From Corynebacterium propinquum DSM 44285 (lineage in GTDB: Bacteria > Actinomycetota > Actinomycetes > Mycobacteriales > Mycobacteriaceae), in the NCBI RefSeq assembly GCF_000375525.1, contig NZ_AQXC01000008.1, positions 1 through 64,000 of the forward strand: a stretch of DNA of 64,000 bases, written 5' to 3'. The notes beneath the pieces are model-generated. The model was not told the DNA's origin. It made no database searches and was given only the letters and a program-made list of their open reading frames with translations. Shown here piece by piece: positions 53,286 through 62,639 of this stretch; the first letter of the stretch is position 1; each line of letters begins with the position of its first letter. A program made the position numbers and the translations under genes.

Positions 53286-53582
53286 GTGGACGATATGGCT
53301 AAAAACGCCATTCTCCGTGGCGGCGCGGCAGCACTGTCGATCGAAGAGCTCTTCGGTGCGGTAGAACAAGAATGGCAAGACCAGGCGCTGTGCGCGCAGA
53401 CCGACCCGGAAGCATTTTTCCCGGAAAAAGGTGGCTCTACCCGGGAGGCCAAGCGCATTTGCCGGGCCTGCCCAGTACGCGATGAATGTCTTGAATTCGC
53501 CCTGGAGCATGACGAGCGCTTCGGTATTTGGGGCGGACTATCTGATCGTGAACGCCGCCGCTTAAAGCGTGATATCGGCTAA
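53286..53582 (+). CDS. WhiB family iron-sulfur regulator (WhiB2/WhcD type)
   Basis: A 98-residue regulator with a [4Fe-4S] cluster bound by Cys 36, 59, 62 and 68 (CRACPVRDEC). The GIWGGLSDRERRRLK turn and basic tail bind DNA or sigma factor. GTG 53286 is preceded by AAAGGA at 7 bases; an upstream start would add non-conserved residues. Mycobacterial WhiB2 (WhmD), needed for septation, occupies the same position between the GDP-mannose gene and pmmA, so the same role is likely here. Confidence 0.93.
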   Translation: MDDMAKNAILRGGAAALSIEELFGAVEQEWQDQALCAQTDPEAFFPEKGGSTREAKRICRACPVRDECLEFALEHDERFGIWGGLSDRERRRLKRDIG

Positions 53583-53630
53583 TAACCTCAGCGTTCCTTG
53601 ATCCCGTGAGCGGCAGGCCGCACGGAGCGG

Positions 53631-54104
53631 TTAGTCTTCCCACGGATAACGCGCATCCACATCACGCGGATCCAGGTTAAGGTAGGTAGCCACCAAAACT
53701 GTCAGAATTTCTTGCAGCAACTGCCTGCGTTGTTCGCTATTGGCAGCTCGTTGCTCGATGGGTTTCCGGAACAACACGATCCGGGCGCGCGTCGGCTGGC
53801 CTTGTGCATCTATCCCGGGCTGTAATACGCGACCCAGGGGGACTGGTCCGTCGCTGAAGATTTCGTCGTCGACAAGAGCTAAATCCGAACCCAAATTCAT
53901 GCGCGGCACGGTATCGACGGCGAGGTCTAATGCCTCCAATTGTGGGGCGAAGGATGCGTGGATGGAACTAAATGCATCCAGAGCAGCCATGTCGAATTGT
54001 TGGCTACGGGAACGAAAGCGAGGGGTCTGCTGCGGTAATAGCACCCCGCGCAGGCCGCGCCCATGGCGGTCGGGCCGTGGGGATAACCTCGCGCTTGCAG
54101 TCAT
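53631..54104 (-). CDS. Metallopeptidase-family protein lacking HExxH
   Basis: A 157-residue protein related to the zincin-like metallopeptidase family that sits opposite whiB2 in mycobacteria (Rv3259-like). The family fold cue RARIVLFRKPIEQRA is present, but where active relatives carry HExxH this protein has LLQEILTVLVATYLNLDP, without His. It is therefore probably not a protease. The start has TAAGCT 6 bases upstream. The N-terminal 40 residues are Arg-rich. Divergent from the DUF3499 gene. Confidence 0.7.
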   Translation of the reverse strand: MTASARLSPRPDRHGRGLRGVLLPQQTPRFRSRSQQFDMAALDAFSSIHASFAPQLEALDLAVDTVPRMNLGSDLALVDDEIFSDGPVPLGRVLQPGIDAQGQPTRARIVLFRKPIEQRAANSEQRRQLLQEILTVLVATYLNLDPRDVDARYPWED

Positions 54105-54228
54105 GGCATCAGCTTAGAACTCAACGGCAAATTTCGTCGTTGCGCCACGCCGGTTTCATTCGCTCAATCAAAGTTAATGCTGCCGGGAGTGCTTTCTGAC
54201 AGCAATTGGCAAACCTGGAGCCAGTCTT

Positions 54229-54241
54229 TAAACTTGGTGGC
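54229..54241 (+). promoter_or_regulatory. Leaderless -10 element of the DUF3499 gene
   Basis: TAAACT at 54229-54234, 7 bases before GTG 54242. Confidence 0.6.
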
Positions 54242-54940
54242 GTGAATCAAATTCGTCGCTGCTCCCGTCCCGGCTGTGGTCAGCCTGCGCTCGCAACCTT
54301 GACGTATGCGTATGCCGAATCCACCGCGGTGGTGGGCCCGTTGACTAGCCAGCCGGACCCGCATAGTTGGGACTTGTGCCAGAAACACTCCGAGAAAATC
54401 ACCGCCCCGGTCGGGTGGGAGATCGTTCGTGTCGGCGATGTCGATATTGATGACGAAGATGATTTGATTGCTCTCGCCGCTGCGGTGCGTGAAAATGGTC
54501 GCGTAACCAGTGGTCTTGTCGACGACCCCGATACCAGCCCCGTTGCGCACACGTCAGCTTTCGCAGACGCGGCGGATCCAGAACGCTCTAACCACCCGGT
54601 GCACCGCGTTCCGCGCGTGGTGGAGGAAAAGCAACAGCGCCGCGCACACTTGCAGGTAGTGCCTGACGACGCCGATGCCGACGAGCCCGTACCAGATTCG
54701 GTCAGTGTTAACGGCAGCCGTCATGCGATCGGCCCACACAGCAATGCCGATAAGCACGAAGCTGGCGGCGCACAAGATACCGGCGGACAAGAGACCGGCG
54801 AAGAGCATGCTGGTGAAGAGCATGCTGGTGAAGGCGCTAGCGAACGCGATGCTGATCCGGTTGATTCCATGCTGGAGGAGCTGCGCCATTCTTCGGCAAC
54901 CGACTTTGCATCGTTATGGCCGGATGAACGCCGCGACTAA
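54242..54940 (+). CDS. DUF3499 zinc-ribbon-like protein
   Basis: A 232-residue protein from GTG 54242. Cys residues near the N-terminus (RRCSRPGCGQPA) and a CQKH further on look like a small zinc ribbon (residues about 5-45). The rest is acidic and low complexity, with an E-E-H-A-G-E repeat near the C-terminus (TGEEHAGEEHAGEGA). DUF3499 is an actinobacterial family of unknown role, always near whiB2 and manB. An in-frame upstream codon at 54206 is less likely given the -10 spacing. Confidence 0.85.
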   Translation: MNQIRRCSRPGCGQPALATLTYAYAESTAVVGPLTSQPDPHSWDLCQKHSEKITAPVGWEIVRVGDVDIDDEDDLIALAAAVRENGRVTSGLVDDPDTSPVAHTSAFADAADPERSNHPVHRVPRVVEEKQQRRAHLQVVPDDADADEPVPDSVSVNGSRHAIGPHSNADKHEAGGAQDTGGQETGEEHAGEEHAGEGASERDADPVDSMLEELRHSSATDFASLWPDERRD

Positions 54941-55054
54941 ACCGGATTAGTTGAGCCAACCCACAAGCTGTTAGCTGCCCGGTAACTTCCTGCTAATACC
55001 CCATGGGAACATTTTTGTGTGCGTACTCATCGGAACCTCCGGGCGCGCGACCGT

Positions 55055-55067
55055 TAGAATGGCGATT
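55055..55067 (+). promoter_or_regulatory. Leaderless -10 element of manB
   Basis: TAGAAT at 55055-55060, 7 bases before the ATG at 55068. Confidence 0.6.
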
Positions 55068-56462
55068 ATGTATTCTGCGCAATTCCTCAACTCTGTTATT
55101 AAGGCCTATGACATTCGCGGGCTGGTGGAATCCGAGATCACCACGGATTTTGTCCGCAACGTCGGTCGCGCATTCGCAGATTTCCTGAAAAACCACGGCA
55201 CCGAAACCCGCGTCGCTGTCGGCCACGATATGCGCCCGTCGTCTCCGGAGTTGGCTGCAGCCTTTGCAGAAGGGGTTGCGGAATCGGGTCTGGATGTCAC
55301 CGCTTTGGGGCTGGTTTCCACCGATGAGCTGTACTTTGCCGCAGGGCAGCTGGATTGCGCCGGTGCGATGTTTACGGCTTCGCACAATCCGGCCTCATAT
55401 AACGGAATCAAGCTGTGTCGCGCCGGAGCCAAGCCGGTGGGGCAGGATACCGGCCTGGGAATTATCACTGATTACCTGGCACATCTTGCCGACGAGGGCG
55501 GCAACGCTTCTTCGGCCGCGGCACCGGCATCGAGCCACGGTACCGTTGACCGGCACGAAATTCTGGCCGATTATGCGCGTTACCTCAATGAATTGGTGCC
55601 ACTGTCTGCCGCGCGCCCACTCGTGGTTGCCGTGGATGCCGCTAACGGCATGGCCGGGCACACAGTGCCCGCGGTTTTTGCGGACCTGCCCATCGAGATT
55701 CGTCCGCTGTATTTCGAACTTGATGGCACTTTCCCCAACCACGAGGCCAACCCGTTGGATCCGAAGAACCTGGTGGATTTGCAGCGCTTTACCGTAGAAC
55801 AAGGCGCTGATGTCGGACTAGCCTTCGACGGTGATGCTGACCGCGTGTTCTTGGTGGATGAAAAAGGCCAGCCGGTTTCGCCGTCCGCGATTTGTGCATT
55901 GATCGCCGAGCGCATGCTCCAGCGCTATCCGGGGGCGACGATCATCCACAACCTGATTACCTCCAAGATGGTGCCGGAGCTAGTCGAAAAATCCGGCGGC
56001 ACCGCGGTGCGCACGAAGGTCGGACACTCGTTTATCAAAGCGGAAATGGCGAAACACAATGCTGTTTTCGGTGGTGAGCATTCCGCTCATTATTATTTCA
56101 GCGAGTTTTTCAACGCCGATTCCGGCATGCTTGCCGCGCTGCACATGCTTGCGGCACTAGCTGCGCACGACGGCAGCTTGTCAGAGCTGATGGCTTCCTA
56201 CCAGCACTATGCTGCCTCGGGCGAGATCAACTTTCGGGTTACTGAGCAGGCTGCCGCCCGCGACAAAGTGCGCCAGGCATTTGCGGACCGAGCTGCAGAT
56301 ATCGACGAATTAGACGGAATGACCGTCAACCTGCAGGCAAGCACTGCGTGGTTTAACCTGCGCGCGTCCAACACGGAGCCATTGCTGCGCCTGAACGTGG
56401 AAGCAGAAACTCCGGAACACGTCTCCGAGCTTGTCGACGAAATCTCCGCGCTGGTGTCCTAG
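55068..56462 (+). CDS. manB: Phosphomannomutase / phosphoglucomutase
   Basis: A 464-residue alpha-D-phosphohexomutase converting mannose-6-phosphate to mannose-1-phosphate. The phosphoserine loop is TASHNPASYNGIK near residue 103, the metal loop DGDADR is near 252, the sugar loop GGEHSAHYYF near 333 and the phosphate loop RASNTEPLLRLNVE near the C-terminus. ATG 55068 is chosen by -10 spacing; ATG 55059 overlaps the hexamer. With manA and manC it completes the route from fructose-6-phosphate to GDP-mannose. Confidence 0.93.
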   Translation: MYSAQFLNSVIKAYDIRGLVESEITTDFVRNVGRAFADFLKNHGTETRVAVGHDMRPSSPELAAAFAEGVAESGLDVTALGLVSTDELYFAAGQLDCAGAMFTASHNPASYNGIKLCRAGAKPVGQDTGLGIITDYLAHLADEGGNASSAAAPASSHGTVDRHEILADYARYLNELVPLSAARPLVVAVDAANGMAGHTVPAVFADLPIEIRPLYFELDGTFPNHEANPLDPKNLVDLQRFTVEQGADVGLAFDGDADRVFLVDEKGQPVSPSAICALIAERMLQRYPGATIIHNLITSKMVPELVEKSGGTAVRTKVGHSFIKAEMAKHNAVFGGEHSAHYYFSEFFNADSGMLAALHMLAALAAHDGSLSELMASYQHYAASGEINFRVTEQAAARDKVRQAFADRAADIDELDGMTVNLQASTAWFNLRASNTEPLLRLNVEAETPEHVSELVDEISALVS

Positions 56463-56518
56463 CCGCAGTTTCACAGACCGCAGTAAACACCCCGCACTAG
56501 AAGGATTATTTTCGATCT

Positions 56519-57766
56519 ATGCAGCCACTCCGACCGGCGATTCGCCGCTACCCGTGGGGCTCGACCACGCTGATCCCTGAGCTGGCCGGCCAACCAGCGA
56601 CCGGGGATCACATCGCTGAGCTCTGGTTTGGTGCCCATACGGCTGGGCCGGCGCACGTGGTCGCGTCCGATGACACGCTGATCAGTTTGGATGATTACAT
56701 CGCCGCTGATCCGCACCACCATCTGGGTGCGCGCGTGCACCAGCACGCCGATGGCCGGTTGCCGTTTATGCTGAAGCTTTTGGCTGCAGACGAGCCGTTG
56801 TCTTTGCAGGCACACCCGACTCGCGCCGAAGCCGAAGCTGGTTTTGCGCGGGAAAACGCGGCGGGGCTGGCTTTGGATGACCCACAGCGGAATTACAAAG
56901 ACCCCAACCACAAGCCTGAGCTTATTGTGGCATTGACGCAGTTCCGGGCCCTGGCCGGCTTTCGCCCCATTGCTCGTACCCACGAGCTGTTCGCGGTACT
57001 CGATTGCCCTGAGCTAGCGCCCTATGTCGAGATTCTAACCAGCGCGAATTCCGCCGGTGAATCCGAACAACTGCACGCGTTGTTTCGACGTTGGGTCACG
57101 CTTGCCGACGATGTCCGCGAGGGTCTAATCCGTGCCGTCGTCGACGTGGCCAGCACAATTCTTGCCGATGATTCCGCCTGTGAGTCTGTCGCCGGATGGA
57201 TTCTGGATAGCCTGCGCACTGTGGTGGACTTACAACGCCGCTACCCCGGGGATATCGGCGTATTGAGTGCATTATTGCTGCATCATGTCACGTTGGAACC
57301 GGGGCAAGCGATTTGCCTGAAATCTGGTCAGCTCCATGCCTATCTGGAAGGAATGGGCGTGGAGATCATGGCGAATTCGGATAATGTGCTGCGCGGTGGG
57401 CTCACTGAAAAACACGTTGATGTGCCAGAGCTGCTGGAAGTGCTGGATTTTTCTAGTGTGCAGGATCCTATCGTGGAACCATACAGCAGCGCTGACGGTC
57501 GGTTGCGTTATCCTGCGCATTCGGATGAATTTGTGCTGGAGCGTGTCGAATTAACCTGTGAGCAACCGACGTTGCGGTGCGAACATGATGGGCCTGCCAT
57601 CGTCTTGGTTACCCGGGGTGCGGTGCGCTCTGAGGATCGCATCATTCGGCCTACCGAAGCAGTCTGGTTATCAGCAGGTGCTGCAGAAACGGAGTTTGCC
57701 GTGGCTGGCGGGGAGGCAGGCGGAGGAACAGAAACTAGCGCCGAACTTTTTATCGCCCGTACCTAG
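56519..57766 (+). CDS. manA: Mannose-6-phosphate isomerase, class I
   Basis: A 415-residue zinc enzyme that interconverts fructose-6-phosphate and mannose-6-phosphate. RRYPWGSTTLIPEL opens the family fold, and zinc ligands lie in LSLQAHPTRAEAEAGF and HKPELIVAL. The ALCLKSGQLHAYLEG-type motif appears as QAICLKSGQLHAYLEGMG with the catalytic region. The second cupin domain is complete. The ATG at 56519 has AGAAGGA rather far upstream and a TATTTT hexamer 6 bases away. It ends near the convergent secreted-protein gene. Confidence 0.93.
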   Translation: MQPLRPAIRRYPWGSTTLIPELAGQPATGDHIAELWFGAHTAGPAHVVASDDTLISLDDYIAADPHHHLGARVHQHADGRLPFMLKLLAADEPLSLQAHPTRAEAEAGFARENAAGLALDDPQRNYKDPNHKPELIVALTQFRALAGFRPIARTHELFAVLDCPELAPYVEILTSANSAGESEQLHALFRRWVTLADDVREGLIRAVVDVASTILADDSACESVAGWILDSLRTVVDLQRRYPGDIGVLSALLLHHVTLEPGQAICLKSGQLHAYLEGMGVEIMANSDNVLRGGLTEKHVDVPELLEVLDFSSVQDPIVEPYSSADGRLRYPAHSDEFVLERVELTCEQPTLRCEHDGPAIVLVTRGAVRSEDRIIRPTEAVWLSAGAAETEFAVAGGEAGGGTETSAELFIART

Positions 57767-57838
57767 AAGCAGAATCCCCAGCAACCCCCGGCAGCGATGA
57801 CTATTAAATGCAGCTACTGAGTAATTATCACGCAGCCG

Positions 57839-58939
57839 CTAGTGGGCCCTGAATGCAGAGCTCGAGCTGCTCAGTGCCGTAGAGCCAATGCCGGCAGAAC
57901 CAGCGCCGACGAACTCGTCGACGGCGTCGCGTAATTGTTGGGCGGCCTCATTCGCTGCCGCGGTACCGCGGGCAAGTGCGTCGTGCAATTCGGCACTAGC
58001 AGGCACGTTCGCTATCTGGCCTGTCCATGCTGCAGTTCCTGCTTCGGGTTCAGGTGTTTGCTCGTTCTGGTGGAGCCGCTGGTCCTGTTGGTGCTGTTGG
58101 TCTTGTGGCGCAGTATCGTTCGGTTCGCCTGCATCGCTGGGTTGGCCTGCTTGCGCCGGGTGCACAGGTGTCCCAGCGCCAGGCTGCAAACCCGCGCGAT
58201 CCAGTGTCTCATTGAGCAAAGGCTTCGGATCCAGTGTGGTGAGATCGTGGATCGCCTGTGGTACTTCTACCGGTGCTTGCTGGATACTGGCCTGCCCGGA
58301 AACGCCGTTTCTGGCGGCACCCTGGTTGGCGGTATTTGGGACGGTAACCCCAGGACCAGTGCCGTCGGCACTCGCGTCGTTGTGGCGATCTGCAGCAGGT
58401 GCTGGTTCGGCGAGCACGAGGGAATCGTTCGGTTCGTGGTTTCCAGCACCGCGCTGGCTGCCTTGCTGTTGTGGCTGTGGGCCCTCAAAGCCCCGCGGGC
58501 GGTAGACCACCGTAGGCTCGACTGGCTTGGGATCTGCTTGGATCACCGCATGCGGTGGAAGAAACGGGTCTGCAGCATCAATCTGTGCGCGGCGGGAATT
58601 TTGGGATCCGCGCGGTGTGGTGGGCAACCCGTGGGCGTCGGCAAGCGAATGCGGTGTGGATCGATTTCGCGAATGTTCCTGCGTGGCAGCGCTATTATCG
58701 TTCGCGTTCTGCCCAGCAGTGCCGCGCGTTGCTGCACCAGCGCGGGCAGTACTTTCCGAAGCACTGGTGGTTTCCGTGACGGTGGCGGTTTCGGTCTGCG
58801 TATGGCCTGCTTCGTGCACCTGCGAGGCGGTGGAGAAGTTCGCCGGGTCTGAAACCTGCCAGACTCCGAAGCCAATTGCGCCCGCAAGAAGACAGCCGCC
58901 ACTGATAAAAGCGATTGCCCGGCGGGTTTCTTGGCTCAT
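57839..58939 (-). CDS. Secreted or membrane-anchored Ala/Pro/Gln-rich protein
   Basis: A 366-residue protein from ATG 58939 (frame open to 59092). Residues 6-30 are a membrane anchor or uncleaved signal (AIAFISGGCLLAGAIGFGVW). The remainder is low complexity, Ala/Pro/Gln/Thr-rich and probably outside the membrane, with only a short ordered Ala-rich helix near the end (ARGTAAANEAAQQLRDAVDEF). No conserved domain is recognised. The start follows AAAGGG. It converges with manA. A wall-spanning role is possible. Confidence 0.65.
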   Translation of the reverse strand: MSQETRRAIAFISGGCLLAGAIGFGVWQVSDPANFSTASQVHEAGHTQTETATVTETTSASESTARAGAATRGTAGQNANDNSAATQEHSRNRSTPHSLADAHGLPTTPRGSQNSRRAQIDAADPFLPPHAVIQADPKPVEPTVVYRPRGFEGPQPQQQGSQRGAGNHEPNDSLVLAEPAPAADRHNDASADGTGPGVTVPNTANQGAARNGVSGQASIQQAPVEVPQAIHDLTTLDPKPLLNETLDRAGLQPGAGTPVHPAQAGQPSDAGEPNDTAPQDQQHQQDQRLHQNEQTPEPEAGTAAWTGQIANVPASAELHDALARGTAAANEAAQQLRDAVDEFVGAGSAGIGSTALSSSSSAFRAH

Positions 58940-59130
58940 GGGACGCGCGCCCTTTCGCGTTGATTGCAACTTGATAACAAACCATAACAGCTTTATCTCA
59001 AAGTAGTAAGGGGGTGACGTCGAATCCGCGCTATTGTGAGACAACTTATATATGAGGAGCTGACGTGCCAGATATGCGGCCGTGTGTGTCAAACTAGATC
59101 AGCTGATGCAGATTGAGACAGGAGTACTCC

Positions 59131-59481
59131 ATGACATCTTGGGATGAAGCTATTTTCACCGACGACAATAGCCAGGATTTTCTCGATGAACTCGTCGATC
59201 TTGACGACGACGACATCATCGAATCGGTTCGTGATGCATGCTTGCTCGCAGCCGGCAACGACGCCACCGAGGTAGAAGCCCACCACGGCTTGGTCGCAGC
59301 GACCATCGCAGCTATTTGGGCGGGAGCTCCGTTTTCGGCAGGCGATGCCGTTGCCGAATACCCGTTTATCCGTGAGCTGTCGGGCACAACCGACGAACAG
59401 CTCACGGAAGCAGCCGCCGAACTACTCGACGGCGTTGACGGCGACTATGACCTTGATCCGTTCTTGGAAGCCTTGTCATGA
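59131..59481 (+). CDS. Small acidic DUF4259-like protein
   Basis: A 116-residue acidic protein: MTSWDEAIFTDDNSQDFLDE at the start, then a helical core (AAGNDATEVEAHHGLVAATI). The pattern W-x(3)-IF-D-D--DFLDEL agrees with DUF4259 proteins. The ATG at 59131 follows AGGAGT; a TTG at 59113 is also in frame. It overlaps tmk by four bases (ATGA), so both are co-translated. Function is unknown. Confidence 0.7.
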   Translation: MTSWDEAIFTDDNSQDFLDELVDLDDDDIIESVRDACLLAAGNDATEVEAHHGLVAATIAAIWAGAPFSAGDAVAEYPFIRELSGTTDEQLTEAAAELLDGVDGDYDLDPFLEALS

Positions 59482-60212
59482 TTATTGCCATCGAAGGTAT
59501 CGATGGCGCAGGTAAAAACACCGTGGTTACTGCGTTGACGAAGACGCTTCGCCAACAAGGCATCGCTGTCGAGGTGTTGGCATTTCCGGACTATGACAAT
59601 TCCATCCACGCCCAGCTGGCACGCGAGGCGCTTTACGGCAGGATGGGAGATCTCAGTGATTCCCCCTATGCCATGGCCACGCTTTTTGCTTTGGACCGCG
59701 CCGCGAGCCGGGACACGTTGTGGCAGTACCATGCCGGCAATCATGCCGACGCCGCCGACAACGCACGCCACAGCGATGCCGTGCTGATCCTGGACCGCTA
59801 TGTGGCCTCGAGTGCCGCCTATAGCTGGGCGCGGACCGGGGAACAAGCTGTGACGGACTGGGTTGCCGAACTCGAATTTGGGCGCTTGGGGCTGCCGAAG
59901 CCCGACTTGCAGATCCTGCTGGATGTTCCCGTCGACGTGGCTGCCGCTCGCGCACAATCGCGCTCGGAGGCAGATGCCACCCGGCAGCGGGATCACTACG
60001 AACGCGACAGTGATCTACAAACCAACACGAATGCTGCTTATCACCAACTCGCGGCGTTGAATTGGGCTAGCCAATGGCTAGTCAGCGACGACATCGATAA
60101 GATAATGGCAACGATTCACACGCGCCGGGCTGAGCTAGCCCACCGTAGCGTTCCCGTAACACCACCCCCGGAGGATGAATACGACGATGGCAGCAACCAT
60201 TCTGGTAGTTGA
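59478..60212 (+). CDS. tmk: dTMP kinase
   Basis: A 244-residue enzyme that phosphorylates dTMP to dTDP. The P-loop is IEGIDGAGKNTVVTAL (Asn in place of the usual Ser, as in mycobacterial relatives), the DR(Y/H) motif is LILDRYVASSAAYSWAR and LILLDVPVDVAAAR-type appears as LQILLDVPVDVAAARAQSR. It is about 35 residues longer than the usual 205-215 because of an insert near residue 90 (HAGNHADAADNARHS) and a His/Pro tail. Its end overlaps the mtrA start. Confidence 0.94.
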   Translation: MIIAIEGIDGAGKNTVVTALTKTLRQQGIAVEVLAFPDYDNSIHAQLAREALYGRMGDLSDSPYAMATLFALDRAASRDTLWQYHAGNHADAADNARHSDAVLILDRYVASSAAYSWARTGEQAVTDWVAELEFGRLGLPKPDLQILLDVPVDVAAARAQSRSEADATRQRDHYERDSDLQTNTNAAYHQLAALNWASQWLVSDDIDKIMATIHTRRAELAHRSVPVTPPPEDEYDDGSNHSGS

Positions 60213-60891
60213 TGATGACCCAGCGATCTCCGAGATGTTGACTATCGTGCTGGAATCCGAAGGTTTTCATCCCATCGCGGTGACGGACGGCAATGAGGCG
60301 GTCCCGGCGTTTCGTGAGCACGAACCGGACTTGATTTTGCTGGATTTGATGCTGCCAGGCATGAACGGCGTGGATATTTGCCGCACTATTCGCACAGAAT
60401 CATCGGTGCCGATCGTCATGCTGACCGCGAAAACCGATACCGTTGACGTCGTGTTGGGGCTGGAATCGGGCGCCGACGACTACATCACGAAGCCTTTCAA
60501 ACACAAGGAACTGATCGCGCGCATTCGTGCCCGCCTACGCCCGGCGGTGGCTTCGCATGACGACGCCGCGGATTCTGCAGAAAGCATCGTCATCGGTGAT
60601 CTGCACATTGATACCAGTGAGCACACCGTGACGCGCAATGGTGAAGAGATCGCGCTGACCCCACTGGAGTTTGATTTGTTGCTGGAAATGTCGCGCAAGC
60701 CAGGGCAGGTGCACACTCGGGAATCGTTGCTGGAGAAGGTCTGGGGCTATAAGCACGCCTCGGATACTCGTTTGGTGAATGTGCATGTGCAGCGGCTGCG
60801 CGCGAAGATTGAAAAAGACCCGGAGGACCCGCAAATCGTGCTCACGGTGCGGGGAGTGGGCTATAAAACAGGCAAGAAGCCTGCAGCCTAG
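60187..60891 (+). CDS. mtrA: Two-component response regulator MtrA
   Basis: A 234-residue OmpR/PhoB-type regulator. MAATILVVDDDPAISEML opens the receiver; the phosphorylation Asp is residue 53 (LILLDLMLPGMNG), and TAKTDTVDVVLGLESGADDY follows. The C-terminal winged helix (ALTPLEFDLLLEMS; YKHASDTRLVNVHVQRLRAK) is normal. The ATG at 60187 lies 12 bases behind GGAGG; an ATG at 60175 directly abuts the RBS and is less likely. Overlaps tmk by 26 bases. MtrA controls cell-wall and osmotic genes in corynebacteria. Confidence 0.96.
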   Translation: MAATILVVDDDPAISEMLTIVLESEGFHPIAVTDGNEAVPAFREHEPDLILLDLMLPGMNGVDICRTIRTESSVPIVMLTAKTDTVDVVLGLESGADDYITKPFKHKELIARIRARLRPAVASHDDAADSAESIVIGDLHIDTSEHTVTRNGEEIALTPLEFDLLLEMSRKPGQVHTRESLLEKVWGYKHASDTRLVNVHVQRLRAKIEKDPEDPQIVLTVRGVGYKTGKKPAA

Positions 60892-60902
60892 GCAGGAGGA
60901 GC

Positions 60903-62639
60903 GTGAAAAAGCCCGCCGCGTCTACGTCGTCTGCGCCGTCTACGTCCAGTGATCCAGCAAGCACGAACAAGGCTGCTCGTCCTGGTGGTTCGGAAAACCG
61001 CTTGCGCCACCTGCGCACGAGGATGCTGGAGTACTGGCGTTCGTCGCTGCAGGTGCGTTTGATCGTCTCGATCTTCGTGTCCTCACTGGTGGTCATGCTG
61101 GTGCTGGCTTTCGCGTTGATCTCGGTGATCACCCAGCGCCTGGTGGATCAGAAGCTCGATGTTGCCAGCCAGGAAATTGACCGTGCTCGTTTTGCCGTCG
61201 AACAGCAAATTAACGCCACCGGCTCAGCTAATAGTGTGCAAGTGCGTATCACCTCGGCGCGCGCATCTATTTCTCATTCCAGTAGTGAATCCAGTGATGC
61301 ATCGGCCATCTATGACACCATCATCGTTGTCGATAACGGCGATGGCTCTTTGACGACGGCGCCAGAAGGTTTCCGTGTTCCCGCGGAGCTACGCAGGTAT
61401 GTCTCTGAGGGGCACGTTTCTTATCAGTTCACCCCGGTGGAGCGTGCCGACGGCACGGTCTATGACGCGCTGCTGATTGGTTCACCGACCCAATCCGATA
61501 TTCCGGGCGCTCAGGTGTATCTGGCGCTGTCGATGGAATCAGAAGCATCCACCATGGCGTTGCTACGCGGTCTGTTGTCTACTGCGGGTGTAGTCGTGCT
61601 GGTGCTGTTGGTGGGGATTGCATGGTTGGCCACCCAGCAGGTTATTGTGCCGATTCGCTCCGCGTCGCGTACTGCACAACGCTTGGCGGGCGGGCATTTG
61701 CGCGAACGCATGGTCGTCGAGGGTGAGGACGAGATGGCACGGTTAGCGATGTCGTTTAATGACATGGCCGATAAGTTGGTGCGCCAGATTAACCAGCTGG
61801 AAGAATACGGTGATTTGCAGCGTCAGTTTACTTCGGACGTTTCGCACGAATTGCGCACGCCCTTGACGACGGTGCGCATGGCCGCGGATATGATCGCTTC
61901 TGATGCAGACTCGCTGGCCCCGCACACGCGTCGTGCGACGGAGCTGATGACCCGCGAGCTCGATAAGTTCGAAGACTTATTGGGTGATCTGTTAGAGATT
62001 TCGCGGCACGATGCCGGGGTGGCTGATTTGTCTGAAACCCAGATTGATGTGCGCTCAAGCTTGGATGCTGCGTGGAACCAGGTGGAGCACTTGGCGGATA
62101 AATTAGACGTCAAGGTCTCCTTTTTTGGTCTTGACGACGCTTTGACCATCGCCGGTGATTCTCGTCGGATCGAGCGGATTTTGCGTAATTTGCTGGCTAA
62201 TGCGATTGACCACTCGGAAGGCAATCCAATCCGGGTGATTGCCGGGTCGAATGAGCACGCGATTGCGGTGCTGGTTGCCGACCAAGGCGTGGGGCTCAAA
62301 GATGGCCAGGAAGATCTGGTGTTCAATCGCTTCTGGCGTGCGGATGTGTCGCGTAAACGGCATTCCGGTGGCACCGGTTTGGGATTGGCGATTGCCCGCG
62401 AGGATGCGCAGTTGCACGGCGGGATCTTGGATGCCGTTGGCGAATTAGGCGTGGGCGCGACGTTCCGGCTGGTGCTGCCACGGACCCCGCGCGGTGAGGT
62501 AGATCCGGCGCCGCTGGAGCTGGTGGTTGCACCCGATGTCCCGGAGTCAGCGACAGGCGAAAAGAGCGCGGATAGTGAGAAAACTACCAGCGCAGGGCAT
62601 GAGGATGACCGTGATGATGCAGAAGATGATGCAAAATAA
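60903..62639 (+). CDS. mtrB: Sensor histidine kinase MtrB
   Basis: A 578-residue kinase that phosphorylates MtrA. Two membrane helices lie near residues 48-70 and 218-242, enclosing an extracellular sensor domain. A HAMP domain follows (QVIVPIRSASRTAQRLAGGH), then DHp with His 315 in FTSDVSHELRTPLTT and the ATPase domain (NLLANAIDHSEGNP; ADQGVGL; GGTGLGLAIARED). The tail is acidic and disordered. GTG 60903 follows GGAGGAGC. It overlaps lpqB by about 26 bases. Confidence 0.96.
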   Translation: MKKPAASTSSAPSTSSDPASTNKAARPGGSENRLRHLRTRMLEYWRSSLQVRLIVSIFVSSLVVMLVLAFALISVITQRLVDQKLDVASQEIDRARFAVEQQINATGSANSVQVRITSARASISHSSSESSDASAIYDTIIVVDNGDGSLTTAPEGFRVPAELRRYVSEGHVSYQFTPVERADGTVYDALLIGSPTQSDIPGAQVYLALSMESEASTMALLRGLLSTAGVVVLVLLVGIAWLATQQVIVPIRSASRTAQRLAGGHLRERMVVEGEDEMARLAMSFNDMADKLVRQINQLEEYGDLQRQFTSDVSHELRTPLTTVRMAADMIASDADSLAPHTRRATELMTRELDKFEDLLGDLLEISRHDAGVADLSETQIDVRSSLDAAWNQVEHLADKLDVKVSFFGLDDALTIAGDSRRIERILRNLLANAIDHSEGNPIRVIAGSNEHAIAVLVADQGVGLKDGQEDLVFNRFWRADVSRKRHSGGTGLGLAIAREDAQLHGGILDAVGELGVGATFRLVLPRTPRGEVDPAPLELVVAPDVPESATGEKSADSEKTTSAGHEDDRDDAEDDAK

